A stretch of 12,780 nucleotides of DNA. Source: Actinoplanes liguriensis. GTDB lineage: Bacteria; Actinomycetota; Actinomycetes; Mycobacteriales; Micromonosporaceae. Where the stretch lies: the NCBI GenBank assembly GCA_000715855.1, contig KL571218.1:21069-33848 (forward strand), read 5' to 3'. The notes under the pieces were generated by a model. The model was not told the DNA's origin, searched no databases, and worked only from the letters and a program-made list of their open reading frames with translations. Positions 1 through 5,952 of the stretch are shown piece by piece. Each line of letters begins with the position of its first letter. Positions within the stretch are counted from its first letter, which is position 1. The translations under genes and the position numbers were made by a program.

Positions 1-15
1 GTGTATAAGAGACAG
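1..15 (+). other. Nextera/Tn5 mosaic-end adapter remnant at contig end
   Basis: The first 15 bases, GTGTATAAGAGACAG, are identical to the last 15 bases of the 19-base Tn5 mosaic end used in Nextera tagmentation libraries. This is library sequence, not genome. It marks this window edge as a contig end, and native sequence begins at about base 16. The promoter of the following helicase gene is therefore probably missing or only partly present. Confidence 0.95.
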
Positions 16-24
16 ACCGCGGCC

Positions 25-33
25 TGTGGATAA
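25..33 (-). promoter_or_regulatory. DnaA-box-like 9-mer upstream of the RecQ gene
   Basis: TGTGGATAA on the plus strand is TTATCCACA on the minus strand, a perfect consensus DnaA box. It lies 37 bases upstream of the RecQ-like start. A single box does not make an origin. It is listed because two other perfect boxes occur in the window. Confidence 0.4.
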
Positions 34-70
34 CTCCGGTTCTGTCGGTGGGGGCTGATAGACATGCCGG

Positions 71-2215
71 GTGACCGAGACGACGCGGATGGCAGCCGAT
101 GCGGCTGAGCGGGCGAGTGTGCGGGAGCGCGCCGAGGAAGTGCTGCGCAAGCTCGCCGGAGAGCACGCGAGACTGCGTGAGGATCAGTGGCGCGCCATCG
201 AGGCGCTCACCGTCGACCGCCGCCGGGTGCTCTGCGTGCAACGCACCGGGTGGGGCAAGTCGGCGGTCTACTTCGTGGCCACCGCTCTGCTCCGCGCGAG
301 CGGGACGACCGGGCCCACGGTGATCGTGTCCCCGCTGCTCGCCCTGATGCGCAACCAGGTCGACGCGGCCGCCCGGGCGGGCATCCGCGCGCGCACCATC
401 AACTCGGCGAATCTCGAGGAGTGGTCCGAGATCGAGCGGGAGATCCGGGCCGGCGCGGTCGACGTGCTCCTGATCAGTCCCGAGCGGCTGAACAACCCGG
501 ATTTCCGCGACAACGTGCTGCCCGGCCTCGCGCACAGCACCGGCTTGCTGGTGGTCGACGAGGCGCACTGCGTCTCCGACTGGGGCCACGACTTCCGGCC
601 CGACTACCGGCGATTGCGCACCTTCCTGGCCGGTCTTCCCAGCCGCACACCGGTGCTCGCCACCACCGCGACGGCCAATGCCCGGGTCACCGCCGATGTC
701 GCCGACCAGCTCGGCGACGCGCTGGTGCTCCGCGGCGCGCTGGGCCGTGACTCGCTGCGCCTGGCGGCGCTGCGGCTGCCCGACGCGCCCCACCGGCTGG
801 CCTGGCTCGCCGACCATCTGGAGGAGCTTCCCGGCTCCGGCATCGTCTACACGCTGACCGTCGCCGGGGCCACCGAGGCCGCCGATTTCCTGCGCTCGCG
901 TGGGTTCCCCGTGGCGTCATACACGGGCCAGCTCGACGACGCCGAGCGCCGCGCGGCCGAGCAGGACCTGCTGGACAACAAGATCAAGGCGCTGGTGGCG
1001 ACGTCGGCGCTCGGCATGGGTTACGACAAGCCGGATCTCGGGTTCGTCGTGCACCTCGGCGCGCCGAATTCGCCGATCGCCTACTACCAGCAGGTGGGCC
1101 GGGCCGGCCGAGCCGTCGAGCACGCCGAGGTGGTGCTGCTCCCAGGCCCGGAGGATGCGGCGATCTGGCGATATTTCGCCTCGCTGGCGTTCCCGCCGGA
1201 GGAGCAGGTCCGGGCGGTGCTGGCGCAGCTCACCGCCGACCGCCCGATGTCGACCCAGGCGCTGGAGCCGCTGGTCGACATGCGGCGCACCCGGCTGGAG
1301 CTGATGCTCAAGGTCCTCGACGTGGACGGCGCGGTGCAACGCACCCGGGGCGGCTGGCTCGCCACCGGCCGGCAGTGGGAATACGACCATGCCCGATTGC
1401 GGCGGGTCGCCGAGGCACGCGAGACCGAACAACAGACCATGATCGAGTACGCGGTGACTCCCGTCTGCCGCATGGAGTTCCTCCGGCGATGTCTGGACGA
1501 TCCGGAGGCCGCGCCCTGCGGCCGGTGTGACAACTGCGCCGGCCCGCTCTTCGACGCCGACGTGTCGTCAGCCTCGCTGGCCGCCGCGGAGGCGTTCCTC
1601 GGGCGGCCCGGGGTGGAGATCGCGCCGAAGAAGATGTGGCCCACCGGTCTGGCCGCGGTCGGCATCTCGCTGAAAGGCAAGATCGGGCCGAGCGAGCAGA
1701 TCCAGGCAGGCCGGGCCGTCGGCCGGTTGTCCGATCTGGGATGGGGCGCGCGGCTGCGTGGCGTGGTCGGGCCGGAGGCACCTGACGGGCCGATCCCGGC
1801 CGAGCTGGCCGCGGCGGTGGTCGAGGTGCTCAAGTCGTGGGCGCGCGGCGAGGATGCGTGGGAGCAGCGGCCGGTCGGCGTCGTCGCGGTGGGGTCCCAC
1901 CGTCATCCACAGCTTGTCCACAGCCTGGCCGAGCACATCGCGAAAGTGGGCCGGTTGCCGCTGCTCGGGGCGTTGCCGCCGGTGCGGTCCGGGGGAGAGG
2001 GGTTCCGCGGTAACAGCGCCCAGCGGGTTCGGGGGCTGCATGACGCGTTCGTGGTGCCGGCCGAGGTCGCCGACGGGATCAAGGCCGAGCCCGGCCCGAT
2101 CCTGCTCGTCGACGACCTGGTGGACTCGGGCTGGACGATGTCGCTGGCCGGTCGCGCTCTCCGGCGGGCCGGCGCGGACGGGGTTCTGCCGCTGGCCCTA
2201 GCCGTGGCCGGTTGA
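71..2215 (+). CDS. RecQ-family ATP-dependent DNA helicase with C-terminal phosphoribosyltransferase-like domain
   Basis: A 714-residue superfamily 2 helicase expected to unwind DNA 3' to 5' in recombination and fork repair. Visible motifs: Walker A QRTGWGKS (57-64), DEAH (163-166) followed by CVSDWGHDFRPDYRRL, TTATAN near 200, and GMGYDKPDL plus QQVGRAGRA near 320-350. The RecQ zinc cysteines are C466, C483, C486 and C489, with the 17-3-3 spacing of E. coli RecQ. No HRDC domain is recognisable. Instead residues about 600-714 resemble a phosphoribosyltransferase, with the PRPP-loop-like ILLVDDLVDSGWTM at 677-690. That fusion is unusual against E. coli RecQ (about 610 residues); its role is unknown. 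The GTG at 71 is chosen; ATG at 89 is an in-frame alternative, and neither has a strong ribosome site. The upstream region is cut by the contig end. Helicase identity is firm, while the terminal domain call rests on the motif and position. Confidence 0.93.
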   Translation: MTETTRMAADAAERASVRERAEEVLRKLAGEHARLREDQWRAIEALTVDRRRVLCVQRTGWGKSAVYFVATALLRASGTTGPTVIVSPLLALMRNQVDAAARAGIRARTINSANLEEWSEIEREIRAGAVDVLLISPERLNNPDFRDNVLPGLAHSTGLLVVDEAHCVSDWGHDFRPDYRRLRTFLAGLPSRTPVLATTATANARVTADVADQLGDALVLRGALGRDSLRLAALRLPDAPHRLAWLADHLEELPGSGIVYTLTVAGATEAADFLRSRGFPVASYTGQLDDAERRAAEQDLLDNKIKALVATSALGMGYDKPDLGFVVHLGAPNSPIAYYQQVGRAGRAVEHAEVVLLPGPEDAAIWRYFASLAFPPEEQVRAVLAQLTADRPMSTQALEPLVDMRRTRLELMLKVLDVDGAVQRTRGGWLATGRQWEYDHARLRRVAEARETEQQTMIEYAVTPVCRMEFLRRCLDDPEAAPCGRCDNCAGPLFDADVSSASLAAAEAFLGRPGVEIAPKKMWPTGLAAVGISLKGKIGPSEQIQAGRAVGRLSDLGWGARLRGVVGPEAPDGPIPAELAAAVVEVLKSWARGEDAWEQRPVGVVAVGSHRHPQLVHSLAEHIAKVGRLPLLGALPPVRSGGEGFRGNSAQRVRGLHDAFVVPAEVADGIKAEPGPILLVDDLVDSGWTMSLAGRALRRAGADGVLPLALAVAG
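1903..1922 (+). promoter_or_regulatory. Pair of DnaA-box-like sites inside the RecQ gene
   Basis: TTGTCCACA at 1914-1922 is a perfect actinobacterial DnaA box. TCATCCACA at 1903-1911 differs from TTATCCACA at one base. The two are in direct orientation with starts 11 bases apart, about one helical turn. They lie in coding sequence, so codon constraint could also explain them. Confidence 0.35.
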
Positions 2216-2222
2216 TCTCCGG

Positions 2223-2265
2223 GCGCGCCGCGCCGCGCTCCCCGAGCCCATGCCCGGCGGCGCGC
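2223..2265. terminator. GC-rich stem-loop just after the RecQ stop
   Basis: The arms GCGCGCCGC (2223-2231) and GCGGCGCGC (2257-2265) form a perfect 9-base-pair stem with a 25-base loop, starting 8 bases after the stop codon. There is no T-tract, as is common for actinobacterial terminators. The sequence is low in complexity, so chance pairing is possible. Confidence 0.35.
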
Positions 2266-2327
2266 GCTTCGCGTGTGCAACTCCGCCTCGCCAGGGCTGA
2301 GGCCGCGACGCGTGTTCCGGGCTGGTG

Positions 2328-2365
2328 CTCACCGTGGTTATTCAGGTGCGGATAACAACGGTGAG
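2328..2365. terminator. Long inverted repeat between convergent genes, probable bidirectional terminator
   Basis: The arms CTCACCGTGGTTAT (2328-2341) and ATAACAACGGTGAG (2352-2365) pair at 13 of 14 positions around a 10-base loop. The arms are clearly more AT-rich than the surrounding DNA. The position, between the 3' ends of the RecQ gene and the GNAT gene, fits a terminator for both. A protein-binding operator is a less likely alternative because no 5' end is nearby. Confidence 0.5.
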
Positions 2366-2599
2366 AGCCAGCCGGGGCCGCAAGCCGCGGCCGGAGCCCG
2401 GAGCGGGCCGCGGGCTTGGCGTCGTGGCGGGGTTGCGGCCGCGACGCGCGAGAGGCCTTGCGCGGCGGTTAGCGCCGATCGGGCAGCGCGGGCCGGCCGC
2501 GCGGGCTAAGGCGTGGGCTGGGAGCGCGTGGGCTGGGGCGGGCGCGGGCCCCTGGGGCGTGTGGTCCCTGGGGCGCGGGCGCGGCGCGTTCGGGGTGGA
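2366..2599. repeat. Gene-free GC-rich stretch with short direct repeats and a G-quadruplex-type motif
   Basis: No credible gene is seen from 2216 to 2599. This part holds GCGTGGGCTGGG twice (2511-2522 and 2526-2537, period 15) and CCCTGGGGCG twice (2550-2559 and 2566-2575, period 16). The run from 2515 to 2542 has five G-tracts of three or four G with spacers of 7 or fewer, which satisfies the usual quadruplex pattern on the plus strand. Function is unknown; degenerate intergenic repeats are a sufficient explanation. Confidence 0.4.
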
Positions 2600-3055
2600 T
2601 CAGGCGAGGCCGAGGACGGCGTTTCGGGTGGGGCGGCGGTCGATCTCCATGAAACGGCCGGGGCCTTCCAACGGAGTGAAGCCGGAGCGGCGGTAGACCT
2701 CGTGCGCGTCCCGGGTGGCCAGCAGCAGGCGGAGGATGCCGCGCTCGGTCATGTCCTCGACGATGCTGTCGACCAGCCACACGCCCAGGCCGTGACCGCG
2801 GTGGCGTTCGTCCACGAAGACGTCGCAGACCCAGGCGAAGGTGGCGCCGTCCGTGACCACGCGGGCGAAGCCGACCTGATCGTCACCGTGCAGGATCGTG
2901 TAGGGCAGCGACCCCTCGATCGAGCGGGTCACCAGGTCGTGCGAGCGGCCGGCGGCCCAGTAGGACTCCTCGGCCAGCCAGTGATGCACGCGATCGACGT
3001 CGACCCGGCTCGCGTCGCTGGTCAGGACGTAGCCGTTGCGTTCGCGGTCTCCCAC
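2600..3055 (-). CDS. GNAT-family N-acetyltransferase
   Basis: A 151-residue cytosolic acetyltransferase of the GNAT fold that would move an acetyl group from acetyl-CoA to an unidentified amine. The acetyl-CoA pyrophosphate-binding motif R/QxxGxG is seen as RHRGHG at 84-89, following the beta-strand FAWVCDVFVDE; the C-terminal YRRSGFTPLEG is also typical. The length is normal for a single-domain member. The start is GTG at 3055, supported by AAGGAG five bases upstream. It follows the nucleotidyltransferase gene on the same strand with a 72-base gap, so the two probably share a transcript. The substrate cannot be read from the sequence. It lacks an adjacent ribbon-helix-helix antitoxin gene, so it does not look like an AtaT/TacT-type toxin. 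Confidence 0.88.
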   Translation of the reverse strand: MGDRERNGYVLTSDASRVDVDRVHHWLAEESYWAAGRSHDLVTRSIEGSLPYTILHGDDQVGFARVVTDGATFAWVCDVFVDERHRGHGLGVWLVDSIVEDMTERGILRLLLATRDAHEVYRRSGFTPLEGPGRFMEIDRRPTRNAVLGLA

Positions 3056-3127
3056 AGTTGCTCCTTCAACGTTTCCGAACTCTGCGGCATCCTGCCACGG
3101 GCCGGTGACCGGCCGGCCAACGATTTC

Positions 3128-4081
3128 TCACGGTTCGAGGTTCGGGAGGGCGGCGGCGAGCCGGGCGAGCCAGGGGCCGGGTCCGTCGGGCAGGGAGCCG
3201 TCGATGGTGAAGCCGGGGAGGTCGAACGGGGTCAGGCCGCCACCCACCGCGAGCTCGTGGAGGCGTGGCGAGAGCTGTATGCCGGGGAGTTCCGCGAGGA
3301 GGACGGCGTCGTACAGGTCCTTGGCCGCGGACACGCTCCGGTCGGACTGGTCGGCGGTGAGCCAGTGCAGCTTCCAGGCCAGGGACAACTCGCGGCTCGC
3401 GGTGAACAGGCCGACCGGGAAGCGCCCGTCCGCGCGCGGGACGGCGGTCAGCACCGGAGCCTCGGGGACCGGTTCGTCGTACGCGAAATCGATGTTGACC
3501 TTTCCTCCCTCGCCGTCGGGCGTGAGCCAGGGCAGCGCAATCGTGGTCCGGATGCCCCGGGTCGGGCCGAGCGTCGCATATTCGCCGTCGTCGGAGTAAT
3601 AGTCGACGGAGGCGCGCTCCTCGATCGCTTCCAGATCGAATTCCACCCCATCCGTGGTACGCGGACTGCTCGTGATCAACTCCCGCACGAAGTCGGCCGA
3701 ATAGCCCGTCTCGGTCAGGCGCTCCGCGGTCATCCAGCTCAGGCCCTCGGGCGGCAGCCGGGGACGTTGACCACCGGTCTCGAACTCCTCGAACGTCCAC
3801 ATCTCGTTCCGCGCGCCGCCGTGCACCGCCTCCGGCCAGTGCTGGGCCGGGTCGAGGGAGTCCACGAACGGCCAGGGCGCGAGATCGTCGGGCAGTGTCA
3901 GGCCGGAGGAGAGCACGATCCAGTCCAGGTCGGCGGGCATCCTGGCGTCCGTGCCGACCCAGGCCGGCATCAGCATGCTGCCGCGGAGCATCAGCGTGTC
4001 GGCCCACGACGACTCGGCGATCAGCCCCAGGACATGATCGAGTGCGGAGCGGTGAGCCACCTCCCACGGATCCATCCCCAC
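3128..4081 (-). CDS. AbiEii/MenT-like nucleotidyltransferase-fold protein
   Basis: A 317-residue protein resembling the AbiEii/AbiGii (DUF1814) nucleotidyltransferase family. Seen: LRGSMLMP (32-39) followed by DLD (51-53), matching the family's GS...DxD metal and nucleotide signature; a possible third acidic residue in VNIDF (D198); and KDLYD (254-258), similar to the family's conserved (R/K)DxxD helix. Family members AbiEii and MenT are toxins that add nucleotides to tRNA and are normally paired with an AbiEi/MenA antitoxin. No such antitoxin gene is present here; the partner gene is a GNAT acetyltransferase 72 bases downstream. The start is GTG 4081; ATG 4073-4075, two codons in, is equally possible and neither has a clear ribosome site. 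It is divergent from csoR. The fold is fairly likely, but the biological role is open. Confidence 0.7.
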   Translation of the reverse strand: MGMDPWEVAHRSALDHVLGLIAESSWADTLMLRGSMLMPAWVGTDARMPADLDWIVLSSGLTLPDDLAPWPFVDSLDPAQHWPEAVHGGARNEMWTFEEFETGGQRPRLPPEGLSWMTAERLTETGYSADFVRELITSSPRTTDGVEFDLEAIEERASVDYYSDDGEYATLGPTRGIRTTIALPWLTPDGEGGKVNIDFAYDEPVPEAPVLTAVPRADGRFPVGLFTASRELSLAWKLHWLTADQSDRSVSAAKDLYDAVLLAELPGIQLSPRLHELAVGGGLTPFDLPGFTIDGSLPDGPGPWLARLAAALPNLEP

Positions 4082-4120
4082 GGCGGCTCACGTTAGCAGC
4101 GCCCGGGTGCGACGGGGCCG

Positions 4121-4140
4121 TAATACCGGTGGGGGGTATG
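4121..4140. promoter_or_regulatory. CsoR-type copper operator overlapping the csoR promoter
   Basis: The arms ATACC (4123-4127) and GGTAT (4135-4139) flank a G-rich core of seven bases. This closely resembles CsoR operators such as that of the B. subtilis copZA promoter. TAATAC (4121-4126) can serve as a -10 element, so bound CsoR would block RNA polymerase. The operator also lies 40 bases from the start of the divergent nucleotidyltransferase gene, which may put that unit under copper influence. Copper release is known for the family; here it is inferred. Confidence 0.75.
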
Positions 4141-4149
4141 CTTGGACGC

Positions 4150-4455
4150 ATGTCTGAGGAGGCGAGCCCGCAGCACGGACCGCACGGCTACTCCGGTGAC
4201 AAGGCGGCGCTGCTCAGCCGCCTGCGCCGGATCGAGGGCCAGATCCGTGGGCTGCAGCGGATGGTCGACGAGGATACGTACTGCATCGATGTCCTGACCC
4301 AGATCTCCGCGGCGAAAAGCGCGCTGCAGGCGGTCGCCGTCGGCCTGCTCGAGGATCATCTGGCGCACTGCGTCGTGGATGCGGCCCGTGCCGGCGACCC
4401 GTCCGCCAAGGTCAAAGAGGCGTCCGACGCGATCGCGCGATTGATCAAGTCCTGA
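4150..4455 (+). CDS. csoR: Copper-sensing transcriptional repressor CsoR
   Basis: A 101-residue all-helical DUF156 repressor that binds operator DNA without metal and releases it on Cu(I) binding. The family signature LLSRLRRIEGQIRGLQRM is at 21-38. The Cu(I) ligand triad is complete: C45 in YCIDVLTQIS, and H70 and C74 in HLAHC. This C-H-C set separates copper sensors from formaldehyde (FrmR) and nickel (RcnR) relatives. A start at ATG 4150 gives the usual N-terminus; ATG 4138 is in frame and falls inside the operator, so a leaderless longer form is possible. It is the first gene of a csoR-copZ-membrane protein unit, with 55 bases before copZ, and is probably autoregulated through the site just upstream. 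Confidence 0.95.
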   Translation: MSEEASPQHGPHGYSGDKAALLSRLRRIEGQIRGLQRMVDEDTYCIDVLTQISAAKSALQAVAVGLLEDHLAHCVVDAARAGDPSAKVKEASDAIARLIKS

Positions 4456-4510
4456 GGTCGAAGCCTCTAAAGTGGCGGAAACCGCTCGAAACCCCTGAAA
4501 GGCGATTGTC

Positions 4511-4723
4511 ATGGCTGTGACCAGCACCTACACCGTCAAGGGCATGACCTGCTCGCACTGCGTCAATGCGGTGACCGAGGAGATCTCGGCGCTTCCCGGC
4601 GTCTCCGGCGTGCAGATCGACCTGGGTTCCGGTGGGGTGACGGTGACGAGCGCGGCGCCGCTCGGCGATGACGCGGTGCGCGCGGCGGTGGATGAGGCCG
4701 GCTACGAGCTCGCGGATGCCTGA
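4511..4723 (+). CDS. copZ: Copper chaperone CopZ (heavy-metal-associated domain)
   Basis: A 70-residue single HMA domain with the Cu(I)-binding motif GMTCSHC (C14 and C17), then VNAVTEEISALPGV and a GYEL end, the full ferredoxin-like fold. Family members carry Cu(I) in the cytosol and hand it to P-type ATPases or to CsoR. The start is ATG 4511, with AAAGG about 8 bases upstream. The last 8 bases overlap the next gene (ATGccTGA), which suggests translational coupling. No CopA ATPase follows in the window, so the receiving partner must lie elsewhere, or may be the next protein. Confidence 0.95.
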   Translation: MAVTSTYTVKGMTCSHCVNAVTEEISALPGVSGVQIDLGSGGVTVTSAAPLGDDAVRAAVDEAGYELADA

Positions 4724-5936
4724 CCATCCCGGCGATGCGGCCGCGGAGCGGATGCCCGGCCAATCCGGCGATGCGGCCGCGGGGCCGGCACCCGGCCAAT
4801 CCGACGACGCGGCTGCGGAGCGGTTGCCCGGCGAGTCCCACAACGCGGCTGCGGAAACGACGAAAGCGTTATATCCGGAAAAGTCGGATGGTGGGACTAT
4901 CGCCGCCGGGCACACCGCTGTACCAGTGAGAAACGTGGACGCCCAAGCCGACCCAGCCCCCCGCCGAAAGTCCAAGTGGTCCCTGGACCTCACCGACGAG
5001 GACACGACGCCCGCGACCACCGACGGCGGCGAGCACGAGCCGAGCTCAACGTTCCGGTTCGCCGCCTTCGGTGCCCTGCTGATCGTGGTCCTCTTCGCCG
5101 GCTACGGCCTGGGCCGCCTCAACAACGGCACGAGCACGACCACCACCACGACCCAGGCGGCCGCCACCAGCGCCGGTGCCACGGTGATCAACGAGAACAT
5201 GCCGCACACCCACGGCACGACCGGCACCGGCGTCACCGCGACCGGCGCCATGATCGGTGGCCTGTCGCTCAGCTCCGACGGGCTGACGCTGCACCCGGCC
5301 GGCACGACGTTCCAGGCGGGGAAGAAGCAGCGGCTCAGCTTCACGATCGAGGCGACCGGCGGCAGCCCGGTCACCTCCTACGCGATCGTCCACGACAAGC
5401 CCCTGCACCTGATCGTGGCCCGCCGTGACCTGACCGGCTTCCAGCACCTGCATCCGGTGATGGCCGACGACGGCACCTGGAGCATCGACCTGACCCTGGC
5501 CCAGCCGGGCATCTACCGCATGATCGCGGACTTCACCGCCCTGGTCGGCGGCCGGCAGATCACCTCGACGCTGGGCACCGACCTCACCGTCGCCGGTGAC
5601 TACGTGCCGCAGGCGCTGCCCGCTCCGACCAACGTGGCGAGCGTGGCGGGCCTCACTGTCACGTATGAGGGGAAGCCCGACACCACGGCCGTCCAGCCGC
5701 TGCTGATGACGGTCACCGGGGGTGCGGTCGAGCCCTACCTAGGCGCCTACGGCCACCTGGTCGTGCTGCGCCAGGGGGACGTTGCCTACCTGCACGTCCA
5801 CCCGGAGCAGCAGCTCGTCGACGGGAAGGTCAAGTTCTGGATCACGGCCCCCAGCCCCGGCTCCTACCGGATGTTCTTCGACTTCCAGGTCGCCGGCCAG
5901 GTCCACACCGCCGAGTGGACCATCGAAGTGAGCTGA
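4716..5936 (+). CDS. Single-pass membrane protein with duplicated His-rich (HxHP) extracytoplasmic modules, copper operon
   Basis: A 406-residue protein. From the N-terminus: a low-complexity segment with four 12-residue repeats (about 6-47), a basic patch RRKSK (83-87), one transmembrane helix FAAFGALLIVVLFAGYGLG (115-133), a Thr-rich linker with HTH (164-166), then two beta-rich modules. Positively charged residues before the helix put the C-terminal part outside. The modules align without gaps at HLIVARRDLTGFQHLHP (231-247) and HLVVLRQGDVAYLHVHP (347-363); each is followed by a (G)xYRM(I/F)xDF strand. H231, H244, H246 and H347, H360, H362 are likely metal ligands. The role is inferred as extracytoplasmic copper binding, from its place behind csoR and copZ. 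The start at ATG 4716 overlaps the copZ stop; a later start after the repeats cannot be excluded. Confidence 0.75.
   Translation: MPDHPGDAAAERMPGQSGDAAAGPAPGQSDDAAAERLPGESHNAAAETTKALYPEKSDGGTIAAGHTAVPVRNVDAQADPAPRRKSKWSLDLTDEDTTPATTDGGEHEPSSTFRFAAFGALLIVVLFAGYGLGRLNNGTSTTTTTTQAAATSAGATVINENMPHTHGTTGTGVTATGAMIGGLSLSSDGLTLHPAGTTFQAGKKQRLSFTIEATGGSPVTSYAIVHDKPLHLIVARRDLTGFQHLHPVMADDGTWSIDLTLAQPGIYRMIADFTALVGGRQITSTLGTDLTVAGDYVPQALPAPTNVASVAGLTVTYEGKPDTTAVQPLLMTVTGGAVEPYLGAYGHLVVLRQGDVAYLHVHPEQQLVDGKVKFWITAPSPGSYRMFFDFQVAGQVHTAEWTIEVS
4731..4859 (+). repeat. 36-base imperfect tandem repeat inside the membrane protein gene
   Basis: The units are 4731-4766, 4767-4802, 4803-4838 and a partial 4839-4859. 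They encode GDAAAERMPGQS, GDAAAGPAPGQS, DDAAAERLPGES and HNAAAET. The period is a multiple of three, so copy changes keep the frame. The segment is predicted cytoplasmic and disordered. Confidence 0.8.
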
Positions 5937-5952
5937 CGGGCCGACGGCTCAC
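5928..5952. terminator. Small stem-loop spanning two convergent stop codons
   Basis: GTGAGC (5928-5933) and GCTCAC (5947-5952) form a 6-base-pair stem with a 13-base loop. The loop contains the membrane protein stop, and the right arm carries the methyltransferase stop (TCA at 5949-5951). Only 12 bases separate the two genes. No T-tract is seen, so the terminator role is tentative. Confidence 0.35.

Noticed and set aside
1084..1833. Minus-strand open frame inside the RecQ gene
   Set aside because: It is Ser/Arg-rich shadow translation with no motif, and the sense strand carries helicase motif VI and the zinc cysteines.
2600..3055. GNAT protein as an AtaT/TacT-type toxin
   Set aside because: There is no ribbon-helix-helix antitoxin gene beside it, and the sequence style is that of common metabolic GNAT proteins.
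2513..4096. Long plus-strand open frame (527 codons) opposite the GNAT and nucleotidyltransferase genes
   Set aside because: It is antisense to two genes with recognisable motifs, and its translation shows no family features. Such shadow frames are expected at this GC content.
4668..4715. Earlier ATG for the copper-operon membrane protein
   Set aside because: It would overlap copZ by 56 bases; ATG 4716, overlapping the copZ stop by 8 bases, fits translational coupling better.
4731..4859. CRISPR-like array
   Set aside because: The units are contiguous 36-base coding repeats without spacers.
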